Below, piece by piece: positions 44,842-56,755 of a stretch of 64,000 nucleotides of DNA. How positions within the stretch are numbered: position 1 is the first letter of the stretch; every line of letters begins with the position of its first letter. The position numbers and the translations under genes were made by a program. The notes under the pieces were generated by a model that saw only the letters and a list, made by a program, of their open reading frames with translations, made no database searches and was not told the DNA's origin. Location of the stretch: positions 435,895-499,894 of the forward strand of contig LLKO01000019.1 in the NCBI GenBank assembly GCA_001513895.1, written 5' to 3'. The stretch is from Graphilbum fragrans. Its lineage: Eukaryota > Ascomycota > Sordariomycetes > Ophiostomatales > Ophiostomataceae.

Positions 44842-47513
44842 TCACAATCAGAATCCCTTATGCAGCCGGTGTGACGGCCAAGCGTGGAACAACAAATATG
44901 GAGGGGGTGGTGGTGCTGGTGACAAGAGACAGATAACAGGCCCAGCCAAAGCAGGCTGGGCGAGTCGGTCGCCGCCCAAAACCGCCTATTCAGCGAGAAC
45001 AACAACATGCTGCGTGGGCTGTGCGGTACACACTTGTGCCCTTTTTGCGTGTTTTTGCGTTTTGCTGGCCCTTGCTGGCTGTGTGCTGGCCAATATCACA
45101 CCCTCCCCTACGTCTGGTGTGATAACGGAACCGCGGCAAGTGCGAAAGTCGCTGCTGGGATATCCCCATCGAGACACCCAAGTTCTCTGACAACACGGGT
45201 CCGAGGCGACGACAGGCGGTGTGATGAACAAGATGGTTGGCTTGAGCTTTCGCTAGACCAGCCGCCCATCGCTTTCTCACCCCCTCCCTCCTCCCCCCCC
45301 CCTTCCTTTTGCAAAGCCCCACCTCCTCCGTTAATACTATTTCTAATGACTCTTGTCGTGCCCTTTGGCTGGCCGACGTATAAACACGCCGGGATCCCGC
45401 TTCTTTGATTGCCTGCTTTCTTGTAAATCTCTTCCTGCCCAACAACTCTTTCTGACTTATTCTCTTCCTGCCCAAGATCCACTGTCAAGACACCTTATCA
45501 GACCCCCTCTATTGTCTTGCTCTTTACTGCCCAACATTGCCCCGTTGGACAAGCCGTCTCACTCTTCTTTCACCATATCCCCAACCTCTCCGCTCTTCAT
45601 TCTCTTCTGCTTCCATATCATATATTTGAACCCACTTGAATGGTTTCCAACAACAAACCCATTCAAGCATCCAAGAATACTTTTGTTGCTTGTTCTTCTG
45701 TCTAAAAGACACGAGTATCCTTCAATCCGCCTAGGATTTGTCTGGTATTCGGTTTGTAGGAGTGCATAGAAACATTTGTTCACTTCCCGCTGTTTCAGGC
45801 CCACGCCTTTGGACTTTGCTTTTTGCTGCATTCCCTTTGAGGATAGCTTTTCTACCAGGAAATCGATCCAAGGATTAAGGTATTAAAAATTTTTCATAAA
45901 AATTTCATGGGCGGCATATTGTGTTCGTTTTTGTTATTCTGTTTTCTGTCTTCTTTTTTTCTTGCGTTTCTTCTCCCATGGACAACAACGCCAGAAAAGG
46001 GCCTATTTTTCTGCCACCGTGCATGGATCGTGAAACCACAAAAAGAGGACCAAGGATATTGAGGACAAATCTGGACAGCCGTTACCTGGAGCCTTTTGAC
46101 ACTTAGCCCCTTTGCGGGCTTCGTGGACCGCAGACGTTCTTATCCCGCACGGGAAGAAACTATGCACTGAAATAATACAAAGAATAAGAGTAAGTATTTC
46201 CCCATGTACTAAATTAGATTGTGGACTCGTCTCTCTCCTGGAATTGGACCAAAGGATTTTTGAATAAGCCGCTGCCACAATGGACCTGGAATTTCTGAAG
46301 TCTGCTCCCTACCTTGGTGACAATATGCGGAACTGCTCAAGTATGTGCCCATTACTTGCTCGGAATATCTGGATACCTCATTGCTGCTTCGCAACACAAC
46401 CTGGATGCTTTACCATCTGTGCCTAAGGATTATTTTGAACGCAACCCCGTGCTCTTTGGAGGTGCCTTCCTGGTTATGTGAATCCAAAAATATTGTCTTC
46501 GTCTTCAGGTTTGGGCTTGCCCCAAGGTAACTTCTGAAAATAAGTTGCCGAGCTGCGGCTTGTGCCTCCAGGCAACATCCCAACAAGGTCACTGGACCCT
46601 AAACACTAGTCTTCTGAGAAAACTGAAGAACAGCTTGCTTTTACCACAATTTCAACAGAAATGCTACTGGCGGCCCGCCTAGGATCATTATTCTTCCAGG
46701 ACTTGGTGATATTGCTCTGCTTTTGTTCCGTTCTGTTTCAGTGAACTATGTCGGACTTCTACACGACCCAGAGGACGGTTTTTCAATAGAACCTGTTTTT
46801 TTCATGTTTTATTCTTTTCTTAACTCGACTCTTTTGGCGTTATTCCTGGATTTTTTCGTGCATGCCGCACTCCTGGAGGGCAAACATACAAAGTGAGAAC
46901 CACAGAATCACTAGCCCATTATTACATTGAAGATGAGGGTAATCAGTCCCAAACTATGCGACCCATTTTGGATTACCAACACCTTCCTGGAATGGCCCAC
47001 ATGGTGACCTGCCACTTTTTCAATGGATTACTCTAGATTTCGCTCGTTTTGAACTGCAAAACTAAGAGCATACGATTGGTTGGTTTTCTTGCAATCCCCT
47101 TTTGAGATCTTAGATTAGACCGCAAAACTAACCTAGATTTGTGATGTAGAACAAAGTTGTGCCACTCTGGAGTCGCGATCTCATTTCTGGACTTTGGCCT
47201 TGCTCGCAGTGTCTTTTTTTGCATGTTTTGTACTTGCTCTTTTGGTCTTTGCTCTCTTCTCTTTGCGTTCCTTTTTTTACTCGTTCACCATGTTTTCCGG
47301 ACCTTTTGTCTTGTTTTCTTTTGTCATGGTGCTGCATTTTTTGTGGCGATGTTCTGCCCGAAACCTCCAGAACAGCAAACATATTACTGGATCAACAATG
47401 GTGGTCCAACAGCACACTGACTTTTTTGTTTTTGTCTCGTTCAGAGATCGCAGTTTTCCCCCATTTCCATTCCCTTTTGAGAACATTGCATTGCCTATCC
47501 AGGCTTCTTCAGC

Positions 47514-49369
47514 ATGAACGGCGCGTGGGTTGATACTATCGAAGGGGGACAGAACTTCCCTGAATATCATCAGTCCTACCAGTCCGGAGATCTTTCAAGC
47601 CAGGACCAGGAGGACTACCAGTTCCGTGTCAGTTCAGGATTGAACACAGCTCACAAGGACCGTAACATGGACAGCATGGAGGCCTACCAGCAACATTCGA
47701 AGTGGTCGATGACGGCCGGGCCCGGAACCGCGCCGATGAAGCGTGATCAGTCTTGGGGCAGCTCCCACAGCTCCATGTCCATCATGACCCCTACTCCAGG
47801 CTTGGAGGCGAGGAATATGGGACCCATGGGCGTCGGCCGACGCGGCGTCTCCACAGCATCCTATGACATGGGCAGTGGTTCTTATGGAGCCCCCTCCATG
47901 GCCATGTCCGAGGATTTGTCTCCCACCACTCCTGCCTCTGCTGTTCACAATATGAGCTACCAAAACGACCCTGCCGCAGGAGCCCAAGGAAATGACTACA
48001 TCGGCATGAGTATGTGCCAGCCCTTGGTTCCCACAGGATACGGCACCGAATCTCTTGTCGGGGGCTACACCGACAGCCTTGCTTCTGGCATCCCTGCGCA
48101 GCACGTGGATCCTTGCGCTATGCACTACAACTTCACAGGCTCTCCGCCCACATTTGACTCGTCCGAGTCGTCCAGCCCACACCACTCGCCCCTAGGCATG
48201 AACGAGGGCAGCTGGACGCCGCCGTCGCCGGCTGGCAGTGCTGGTTCGTACACTCGCGCGGATCCGCGTGGTCTTTCGATCGTGGGCGACGAGTATGCCA
48301 TGACCACCGGTCTTTCGCAGCGCTCTCTCAACGATGCCGAGACGGCCCGGGACCATCCCTACTACAAGGAGCCCAAGCTCGGAAAGGACGGGCTCTACCA
48401 CTGCCCCTACGAAAATGAGAGCTCCTGCAACCACAAGCCCGAGAAGCTCAAGTGCAATTACGAGTGCGTCGTCCTCCCCTCTTCTTTTTCTAGCTCTCCC
48501 TTCCCTTTTTTACCCTGCCCTTGTGCCTGTGCTAACTGGCTAGCAAATTCGTGGACTCGCACTTGAAGCCGTACCGCTGCAAGCAGACCTCCTGCGAGAA
48601 CGCCCGCTTCTCGTCCACAGCCTGCCTGCTCCGCCACGAGCGCGAAGCCCATGCCATGCACGGCCACGGCGACAAGCCCTTCATGTGCCCGTACGATGCT
48701 TGCGAGCGCAACATGCCTGGCAGCGGATTCCCGCGCCTCTGGAACCTCAAGGACCATATGCGCCGCGTGCACCAGGACGAGACCGGTCCGCTGCCGCATC
48801 CTAGCAGCAGCCAGGATAACAACAACAGCAGCAGCATGGGCCCTGGCCCCAACGGCTACGGAGGCGGCCCGACTACTGGCTCTGCCGGCGCCAACAGCCG
48901 CAGCCGGAGCAGCAGCGGCAGCAGCAGCCAGGCAGTGAGCAAGGGCCGCAAGCGCAAGAAGGACGGCGAGACGGCTCCGCCGCGCAAGTCTTCGGGCGCG
49001 TCCTCCAAGAGCAGCCGCAGCAGCGTGAGCATGGGCAGTGGCATGAACATGGGCAGCAGCAGCCACGCCAGCAGCCACACCAGCCAGAAGAAGCGGACTT
49101 CGACGTCGTCCGCCGCTGGCATGCCGGAAGAGGCCCAAATGACCGCGACGCCCATAGCGTCCAACCACAGCCAGTTCATGGAGCTCAAGAACCATCTGAC
49201 CGACATAGTGGTTGGTCTGTCGCCCGAGGGCCATCAGCTGCAGGCTCAGTTGAACCAGATCGGCCACCACGTGGACGCCATGAAACTTCTCTCCTCGGGG
49301 ATGGCCATGCCCAAAGACCCTTACATGCAGAGCGGCGGTTACCGCCGGTACCATCCCCGGGGAGAATGA
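47514..49369 (+). CDS. C2H2 zinc-finger transcriptional regulator
   Basis: Two exons, 47514-48463 and 48544-49369, joined by an 80-nt intron (GTGCGT..GGCTAG, branch GCTAAC), giving 591 residues. The N-terminal half is Ser/Gly/Met/Pro-rich and disordered. A Cys/His region begins at GLYHCPYENESSCNHKPEKLKCNYDKFVDSHLKPYRC, spanning the splice. Two C2H2 fingers follow: about 329-353 (C-x4-C...H-x4-H) and 365-393 (C-x4-C...H-x4-H, with FPRLWNLKDHMRRVH). The C-terminal third has a Ser-rich linker, a basic KGRKRKKDG patch (candidate nuclear signal) and a short predicted helix (QFMELKNHLTDIVVGL). The KCNYDKFVDSHLKPYRC block recurs, as recalled, in uncharacterised filamentous-fungal C2H2 proteins. Targets unknown. 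The start codon is the first ATG after a very long pyrimidine-rich leader. Confidence 0.88.
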
Positions 49370-50775
49370 ATGAACTTGGCACATCTTCAGGTGGCGATGC
49401 GCTGCCTGGTGTCTGTTCAGACTTCTACCAGCTCGGGAGACTTTCCTAGGCCGATGTTTTCTTGCGCAAAGGTGAGATCATACGCTTGTTTCCGGGGGAA
49501 CAATGTGAAAAAGCGTGGACCATGCTAACACCTCGACTAGATTCTCTCTGATTGCTTACCAAAAGGAAGCCAATTGGGCTCAAAGAAACAAGACCCAATG
49601 AGATTTCCTTTATCTTCTCTATTTTACGACAAGAATTTCGCCCCCCGACCCCTGATACTGTCTAGTGAGAGACTTAGTCCTCTGGCCCGACCAAACCCAA
49701 AAGACTAGACCTAGGGATGAATTCTCTCATTGATCTGTCTAGGTCTTGTGCAAGGGACTAGACAAGGAAGACGAGTATCGGGAACTTATGATGATGACTT
49801 TTGCTTTTCTCTTTTCTTCTTTTCCTTATATTATTTTTCTTGTTGAATGTTTAGTTTATCATGTAGTTAGTTACTTTGGGTTTTTGGACAAGATTTTGGC
49901 ATATGGAAATAGCAGGATGATGAACGACAGATATTAGGTCCTGAGAAAGAAGGAACACAGGTTAGGCGGCAATGGGCAACAGCAACAAAAAAGCACAAAA
50001 AAAGGGAAGAAAAGAAACAAAACCACACAAAAAAGGAAGGATCAATTAGGACACGGGTTATTTTATATTTTGAGTTTTTCCTATTCTTTTTTTCTGTATC
50101 TCAAGGGATGGCCTTTTTGGATACGTTTGTCTTTATTATTCAGTGATGTAGTACTTTGGAAACCAACGCTTTGGGCACATAAGAGGAGGACACACAAGTA
50201 GCCAGACACAGAGAGAGTCAACATATTTTTGCAAGGAGCCAAAAAGAATTTAAAAATAAAACGCCCCCCCCTTGACCACTGGACCGCAACAACAGCTTTT
50301 CAGACTGAAAGCAAGAGTGAGCCTGGGCAGAGCTGGTCATATGTCACGTGGACCGTACGCCTTGCATGGAACTTGCGTTGCAAGTCCTCTCTCGTTTACC
50401 CTCCGCGGCCGCGTGGGAAACCTAGGGTGCGGCTGTGGTTTTTTATTGGCCCAACATCAGAGGAAAAAGAAAGCAGAGGGCACACAAATTTGATGCGGTG
50501 AGAAAATAATTCGACTTAGACAAGAGGGCGTCAGGCGTCGGGCGTCAAAATTCCTATGTAGCGGTCACCATCACCACCAACATCATCACGGCTCGAGTTT
50601 CACAACACAACACGGGCCATCGCCATCATTCACCAAACCATCCCGCTATTAAGACAGTTACTCTGGGACAAAAACGGGATGGTCCATAATATTGGGGCCA
50701 AGTAGAAATACACCAGAACGGAAAAAACGAGGACCAAAAAACGGGACAAAACAAGAAGAAGACAACGCTGCCACG
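49370..50775. other. intergenic region, 3' flank of C2H2 gene and F-box promoter
   Basis: No gene recognised. A C8 run is at about 50265. An inverted CCAAT (TATTGGCC) occurs near 50445, and a CACGTG-like TCACGTGG at 50344 could be a bHLH site. Confidence 0.5.
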
Positions 50776-52851
50776 ATGTCTCTGCGGGTCGCCCAAAATC
50801 TTCCGCCTCCGGTGACGATGAAAGAGTTTGAGCGGGTCACGGGCAGCACGCCGGACTTTTCCGTCTTCACGATCAACGAAAACCTGCCGTCTACCAGCAA
50901 CAACCAGTTCTGGCTGGAGTTGGGCAGCGGGCCCACGCCGACGGATGAAACGGAGAAGGAAGAGGAGGAGGAGGAGGGACAGGGAGAATCGTCCTCTCCC
51001 GCCGCCTCCCCCCCCTCGTCGGCGACACAGCCAAGCCCCGGGCGAAACCTCATCTTTGTGCTGAATGCGCTGCCGCTGGAGCACCTGGCCAAGTGCCTGG
51101 ACGTCGACGTGGCATCGCTGATGCATTTCCGCTACGCCAACCGCAGCACGGCCGAGCTGGTCCAGCAGCTGCCGATGTATCGCACCGTGGTCAAGTACGG
51201 GCTGCCGATGCTGCGCGGCATGATGGGCATCGGGGTGGCCAAGCTGCACAGCTTGGGCGATCTCCACCGCGTGCTGACCAGCCCGTACTGCGAAACGTAC
51301 CTCCGCCTAGTCGCACCGGAACGAGTCGCGCGAGCCTCGCTGGGGCTGGATGATGCATTGGCCACCCCGGACACCGGTGTTGAGCCTCTGCTTGAATGGG
51401 ACTGGCCTCGCCGCTCGCACGACCACCTGTGTCTGCGGCCGGTGTTTGGGCCGTATGTGTATCTGCCGACGTGCTCGCGGGTGTGCTTGCAGTGTCTGAT
51501 GGAGGAGCGGCGGTTTCTCTCGATCCGGCCGGGCTTGGCTCCGGCCATATTCGGCCTCGGAGTGGCTGTGCCATCGGCCGTGGAGCGCCATCCGCCGGTG
51601 CCCGAGGCTACTATGGATATGGTGGAACGGGCCCAGGTTGGAAACTACCCCCGGTTTCGCCAACGACAAGGAGCGGCGGGTTCTTCTGCTGCAGGTGGTG
51701 CGCCTGCGAATGCGGCTCCGCAATTTGACATTCCGGCTTGGTATGCCAATTTCAGTATGCCTACTCCGGCTGCGGCTGCGAATGCTCTCACGGCCGCCGC
51801 TCCCGGGATCCCCCCCGCCCCCGTCCTGGCGCTTCAGACGCCAGATCACGGTGCTCTCTTCCGTCAGTTCCTGTCCTTTATGGACCGCCCGAGGAACATC
51901 AATCCTGGCCAGGGGCCGCCCATATATGTAGCCCCCAGCCCGTTTCGAAAGAGAAAAGCGAGTTCGCTGGAGCAGGGCGACAAGAACCCGTACGTCATCA
52001 CCGAGATTGAAATCCGGGACGACGAAGTGCCGGCCCGCTGGAAGCCCTTCCGCACACTGCCCGGGCTGTATGGCAACCGGGTCAAGCAGCAAGGCCGCTG
52101 GCTGATGGCCGACCGCGAGCAGGTGGCGAAGCACGCCACACAGATCTTCGGGTCGCTCCAGAATCTCAAAGATCACATCCGGCAGCAGGACCTGGTCCGG
52201 CTGGCCGAGCTGTACCACATTGACCCTTCCGGCAGCCCCGTGGCGCAGACTGGGTATGCGCAGACGTTGATGGGGCGGCCGCTGAGTCCGTTTCCTAGCA
52301 ACGGGCCGGGACAAGTGCAAATGACCATCCCGGCCGTGATGGGCTCCGTCGGCCCGGACCATGTGGGTGGCGGGGTCGAGGTGAGAGACACCGTGCACCA
52401 TTATTCGCCGGGATTCCCGCTGCTGGAGCAAATGGGCAACAAGGCCATGGCCCACTGGACGCCGCCGCGCGTGCCGATGCTGCAGCAGCTCGACACCGGC
52501 TATAGAGAAGTGGCGCGGTTTGTGGCCGTGGCGCGGGTGCCGTGGGTTCACTGGGATACGCAGAAAGAGAAGGGTGAGGGCGGCGAGAGCAGCGATATCG
52601 AGAGGGGCGCATCGCTCGGGTGTTACATGGCGGACGGCCGCCTTTCCCAGCTGCGGGCCGTGCACCTCGATCTCTCGACGCGTGCCGTGATCGAGTACGG
52701 TGCGCGGTGCTTGGCGTGTTCTCTGAAGGAAGACGGGGCCGGGATTGTCTACACGCGCGAGACGCTGGCCTACCATATTACAGAATATGGCCCGGTGGAC
52801 GAGACGGGGCGCCATTACCATCGGAATATCATGATGATGGGACCGCCGTGA
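50776..52851 (+). CDS. fungal F-box domain protein
   Basis: Intronless; start ATG at 50776 (MSLRVAQNLPPPVTMKEF), giving 691 residues. A short Glu-rich and Ser/Pro-rich stretch precedes VLNALPLEHLAKCLDVDVASLMHFRYANRSTAELVQQLPMY, a clear F-box (about residues 95-140) followed by the YRTVVKYGLPMLRGMMGIGVAK segment usual in this fungal subfamily. A Cys motif region (FGPYVYLPTCSRVCLQCLMEE) fits the same subfamily. F-box proteins link substrates to SCF ubiquitin ligases through Skp1. The C-terminal half is unrecognised, with WKPFRTLPGLYGNRVKQQGRW and a last Cys-containing segment (ARCLACSLKEDG), and probably recognises the target. The frame is open upstream to 50692 but has no better ATG. Confidence 0.85.
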   Translation: MSLRVAQNLPPPVTMKEFERVTGSTPDFSVFTINENLPSTSNNQFWLELGSGPTPTDETEKEEEEEEGQGESSSPAASPPSSATQPSPGRNLIFVLNALPLEHLAKCLDVDVASLMHFRYANRSTAELVQQLPMYRTVVKYGLPMLRGMMGIGVAKLHSLGDLHRVLTSPYCETYLRLVAPERVARASLGLDDALATPDTGVEPLLEWDWPRRSHDHLCLRPVFGPYVYLPTCSRVCLQCLMEERRFLSIRPGLAPAIFGLGVAVPSAVERHPPVPEATMDMVERAQVGNYPRFRQRQGAAGSSAAGGAPANAAPQFDIPAWYANFSMPTPAAAANALTAAAPGIPPAPVLALQTPDHGALFRQFLSFMDRPRNINPGQGPPIYVAPSPFRKRKASSLEQGDKNPYVITEIEIRDDEVPARWKPFRTLPGLYGNRVKQQGRWLMADREQVAKHATQIFGSLQNLKDHIRQQDLVRLAELYHIDPSGSPVAQTGYAQTLMGRPLSPFPSNGPGQVQMTIPAVMGSVGPDHVGGGVEVRDTVHHYSPGFPLLEQMGNKAMAHWTPPRVPMLQQLDTGYREVARFVAVARVPWVHWDTQKEKGEGGESSDIERGASLGCYMADGRLSQLRAVHLDLSTRAVIEYGARCLACSLKEDGAGIVYTRETLAYHITEYGPVDETGRHYHRNIMMMGPP

Positions 52852-53419
52852 GTTGGACTGTCCAGTGTGATGGGTGCGCAGTGTGGTTGGATGCTATTTA
52901 GTCAGAGGATTGAGTTGCGTGAAGTTGGGCCGGAAAAGACTGAGTTTGTTTGAAGTTGGTGATTGGTGGCTGATCGAGTGATGGAGTGGGCAAGGTCTGT
53001 CCCAGGGAGGAGGTGCGCAAATGATTTGGATAAAGCTAGACTGTCTGTCGCTGGGGAGGGGATGGAGGAGCGCGTGAGTCTGATGTTTTGCTATCTTGCA
53101 AGTTGGCCGGTTGGTCGTGTTTGGTTCTCGTTACCGCTGTCTTTGTCGTTTATTGCTCGTCGCCGCCTGTCCTGTCCGCTCTTTCTGTTCGATGCCGCGT
53201 CATTCTGCCGCTCTTGCTTGTACCAAGTGTCCTTACCTGTCATGCCCCTGCCCTCCCGTGAATTCCACCTGTACGTTCACTGGTGTTCGAGGCCTGCACC
53301 CGAGGCAGCTGAAACATTGCATTCTTCTATCAGAGTGAGGATTGTGTCTATGACCATGTCTGTATGACGCCGCCCTCTTTTGTATCCCGCAAAACACTTG
53401 TATTCCCGATCCGCGGCCA
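52852..53419. other. convergent intergenic region
   Basis: About 570 bp between the 3' ends of the F-box and mEF-G genes. No gene seen. Confidence 0.5.
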
Positions 53420-56142
53420 CTATTTGGTGCGCTTGGCCTCGAGCTCCTTTTCGTACTTGGCCACCAATTCTTTCCTGCGGGCGTTAGTCACAAAGATACG
53501 CGTAAGACGAAGCAAGAGCAAGCAAACACAAACACAAAAACAAGGCTGGGCCACGTACTGTAGGTGCGGCGGCGCCGGGGCATAGTGCGAGAACTCCATG
53601 GAGAACTCGCCCTTGCCCTGGGTGGCGGCGCGCAGGTCGGTGCTGAAGCCGAACATGGCGTTGAGCGAGCAGTCGGCCACGAGCGTGAACTCGTCGGCGC
53701 CGATTTCGGTGTCGACGACGGCGCCGCGCTTGTTGATGAGCATCAGCAGGTTGCCCTGGAACTCGGCGGGCGCGGTGATGGTGGTGCGCATCAGCGGCTC
53801 GAGCACCTGGCCGCCGGCGTCCTTGAAGGCCTGGCGGAAGGCCATCTGCGTGGCCAGGCTGAAGGCGTAGTCGGACGAGTCGGTGACGTGCGTCTGGCCG
53901 TCGGCAATCACCATGCTCGTGCCGATGACGCGGTGGCCCAGCAGCGGGCCCTTGGCACAGGCGACGTCGAAGCCCTTGGCGCACGCGGACAGGAACTTGT
54001 CGGGGATGTTGCCGCCGGTGACGCGCTGCTCAAAGTGGTTGGCCTCGGCGTCGGGGGGCTTGTCGCCGCCGGCCGCCTCCGCCCCCGCCTCCGCCTCCTC
54101 CGCCTCCTCCGCCTCCTCCGTGTTCGGCTCGATCCAGCCCACGACGCGCGCAAAGTCGCCCGGGCCGCCCGACTGGCGCTTCAGCAGGTAGTCAAAGTCG
54201 GCGCGGCGCGACACGGTCTCGCGGTAGGCGACGCGCGGCTGGCCGACCTCGCAGTCGACGCGGTACTCGCGGCGCAGGCGCTCGACGTAGATCTCCAGGT
54301 GCAGCTCGCCCATGCCCGAGATGATGGTCTCCTCGCTCTCCTCATCCACGTGCAGCCGGAACGTCGGGTCCTCGCGCTGGAACCGGTTCATGGCCTTGCT
54401 GAACGCGTCCGCGTCGCTGCTGCGCTTCGGCCGGATCGACAGCGACATCACCGCGTCCGGCACAAACATCGACGTCATCGTGTACGGCAGCCGCCCGTCC
54501 GTGAACGTGTCGCCCGACGCGCACTCCACCCCGAACACCGCGCAGATCTCGCCCGCCCCGACCTCCGCCACGTCCTCCATCTCGTTCGAGTGCATCCGCA
54601 CAATCCGCGGAATCCGCACCTTCTTGCCCGTCCGCGAGTTGAACAGGTACGTGCCCTTGCGCAGCGTCCCCTGGTACACCCGCATGTACGTCAGCTGCCC
54701 GTACGGGTTCTCCTCCAGCTTGAACGCCAGCCCCACAAACGGCAGCCCGTTGTACGGCACCAGCGCCACCGGCTTCTCGTGCGCCGACCGGTCCAGCGCC
54801 GTGTTCTCCACGTCCGCCGGCTGCGGCAGGTAGTCGCACACCGCGTCCAGCATCGGCTGCACGCACTTGTCCGCCAGCGCCGTGCCCATCAGCACCGGCG
54901 TGAACCGCAGCCCGATCGTCGCCCGCCGGATCGCCGCCTTGATCTGCTCCGCCGTCGGCTCCGTCTCCGCCAAAAACAGCTCCGCCATCTCGTCGTCCAC
55001 GTCCGCCAGCTTCTCGATCAGCTCCTGCCGCTTCTCGCGCGCCAGCTCCGCCAGCTCCGCCGGGATCTCGTCCGTCACCTTCAGGTTGACCCCGCGCGCC
55101 CCCGTGTTGCGGATCGCCCGCATCTGCACCAGGTCCACCACCCCCTCAAACTCCTTCTCCGACCCGATCGGGATCTGCACCGCCGCCGCCGCTATCCGCA
55201 GCTTGCTGTTGATGCCCTCCACCGCCTTCCACGGGTTCGCACCCATCCGGTCCATCTTGTTGACAAAGCTGATCCGCGGCACGTTGTACCGCTTCATCTG
55301 CCGGTCCACCGTGATCGTCTGGCTCTGCACCCCGCTGACCGCACACAGAATCATCACCGCCCCGTCCAGCACCCGCATCGCCCGCTCCACCTCGATCGTA
55401 AAGTCAATGTGCCCCGGCGTGTCGATCAGGTTGATGTGGTACGTCTCGTCCTCCGCGCTGCCGTCCTCGGCCTTTTTGCGCCAGTCGCAGAACGTCGCCG
55501 CCGACTGGATCGTGATGCCGCGCTCCCGCTCCAGCTCCATCGAGTCCATCTTCGCCCCCACCGCATCGCGCCCGCGCACCTCGTGGATCGCCTTGATCCG
55601 CCCCGTGTAGAAGAGCACCCGCTCTGTCACCGTCGTCTTGCCGCTGTCGATGTGTGCCTATGCTGTCAGTGCCTCATTCGGTGCCCCTCAATCTGTTCCA
55701 TTGTTTCGTTGCTTGGTGCGTCCAACGGGTTCGATTGGTTTGATTTATTCGATCTGTTCGATTTGCCCAGCTTCCTACTCACTGCAATGCCAATGTTGCG
55801 CACGCGCGACAGCCGCAGTGCCTCTTCCGGCGTCCGGTTCGCCGCCGCCGCGTCCACAGTCATGTTCGCCGACGCATCTTGTGCCGCCTTGAGCCTAAGA
55901 AGTGTCAGATTTGATTTGCCCTCTGTCCGCCCCCCCCCCGGTCTCGTTCTCTGCTCCTTTTCTGCCTCCACCCCCAGCACTTACGCTGCTTGCGCCGCGT
56001 TGTTCGCCGCCCGCACGCTGCTGCTGAACCACTGCCGCCGCGCACAGCTGGCTGCCGCCGCACGCGGAATCAGGCTGGTACACGAAGAGCTGCTGCTGCT
56101 GCTCAAGCCCAGCTGGCAAGCCACCCTCCGCGCACTGTTCAT
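53420..56142 (-). CDS. MEF1: mitochondrial translation elongation factor G1
   Basis: GTPase that translocates the mitochondrial ribosome. Four exons (55985-56142, 55783-55894, 53559-55657, 53420-53474) give 807 residues. Exon 1 encodes an Arg/Ser/Ala-rich presequence (MNSARRVACQLGLSSS..) without acidic residues. Exon 2 ends RVRNIGIA, spliced to AHIDSGKTTVTERVLFYTGRI (G1). DTPGHIDF (about 169) and NKMD (about 223) complete the GTPase motifs, and ERERGITIQSAAT is the switch. Domains II-V follow (GELHLEIYVERLRREY; QVLEPLMR). Domain IV holds an extra Ala/Glu run (EEAEEAEEAEAG, about 600) between IEPN and NHFEQRV, encoded by a CCTCCGCCT-type repeat. The last intron (84 nt, GTACGT..CCGCAG) is a multiple of three, so the unspliced frame stays open. 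Codon use is extremely C/G-ending. Confidence 0.96.
54084..54121. repeat. GCCTCCTCC-type trinucleotide repeat within MEF1 coding exon
   Basis: Tandem GCCTCCTCC/GCCTCC units on the plus strand encode the Glu-Glu-Ala repeats of the extra acidic loop of mEF-G domain IV. Confidence 0.8.
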
Positions 56143-56755
56143 GGTCGAGACAGCCTCTGGTGTCGAATCGAAACTAGGGCCGACCTAGTACTAATCGAAC
56201 AAGAAATAATTCCGATTGGGACTGCCAGCATGGCTTGCCTGCTGTGCGAAGCAAAGGAAACATACCACGAGCCTCTTCGAGATGTGTGCCGGCTTCTAAA
56301 AAATTGTGATGGAGAAAAAATTAAGTGGGGCCGCCAATTCAGTCCCTGCCAGAGTCTCTGTGGCCTTTGTACCCGGTGTGCTATTTTTGTTGCATGGGTA
56401 CCTTGCCCCTGTAAGTTGTGCGCTAGCCAATCGCAGTGCACCTTTTCATAAGTCGAAGCTTGGTGATGAAGATGGGTATGCGAGATTAGGATATATGGAT
56501 ATATTTATGGGAAATCTAACCGAAGAACATGGTTGTATTTTTGTTGCAGACAAGTGCTGCCCTGCACGCCGCAAATCACAGAAAGAGCCCGGCCCCGAGA
56601 TGATGCCACCCGATGCAATAACCGCCCGTAAAATGACAAGATTAAAAAAGATGGGAAGAAAGAAAGAAACTCATAAATGAAATAAAACAGCCGTGATAGT
56701 TTCAAAGGGATTTCGCCCTGTTTCCCCTCCTTTTTTCATACCCAGTTGCTTCTTC
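56143..56755. other. intergenic region, MEF1 promoter side
   Basis: About 610 bp between MEF1 and the protease gene, both on the minus strand. The open frames here have no coding character. AATAAA-like words near 56685 could be the protease polyadenylation region. Confidence 0.5.

Larger units (their letters stand above)
38228..47513. other. 9.3-kb gene-poor region with assembly gap
   Basis: Apart from coding-like fragments at 39.5-40.3 kb (separate entry), no gene is recognisable. 43.1-44.7 kb has stop-poor frames on both strands, without motifs. 41.6-42.5 kb is AT-richer with short coding-like frames. 45.3-47.5 kb is pyrimidine-rich and probably the promoter and long leader of the C2H2 gene. 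Contains the poly-G gap, a (CA)14 repeat and a CTGCATG repeat. Confidence 0.6.

Noticed and set aside
48458..49384. 308-codon minus frame opposite the C2H2 gene
   Set aside because: Antisense of Ser/Gly-rich coding; the zinc fingers are on the plus strand.
51307..52821. 504-codon minus-strand frame opposite the F-box gene
   Set aside because: Antisense shadow with no motif and no splice signals; the plus frame contains the F-box.
53564..56188. 874-codon plus-strand open frame opposite MEF1
   Set aside because: It is exactly antisense to MEF1 and crosses its introns; Arg/His/Leu-rich composition reflects the strong C/G third-position bias of the real gene.
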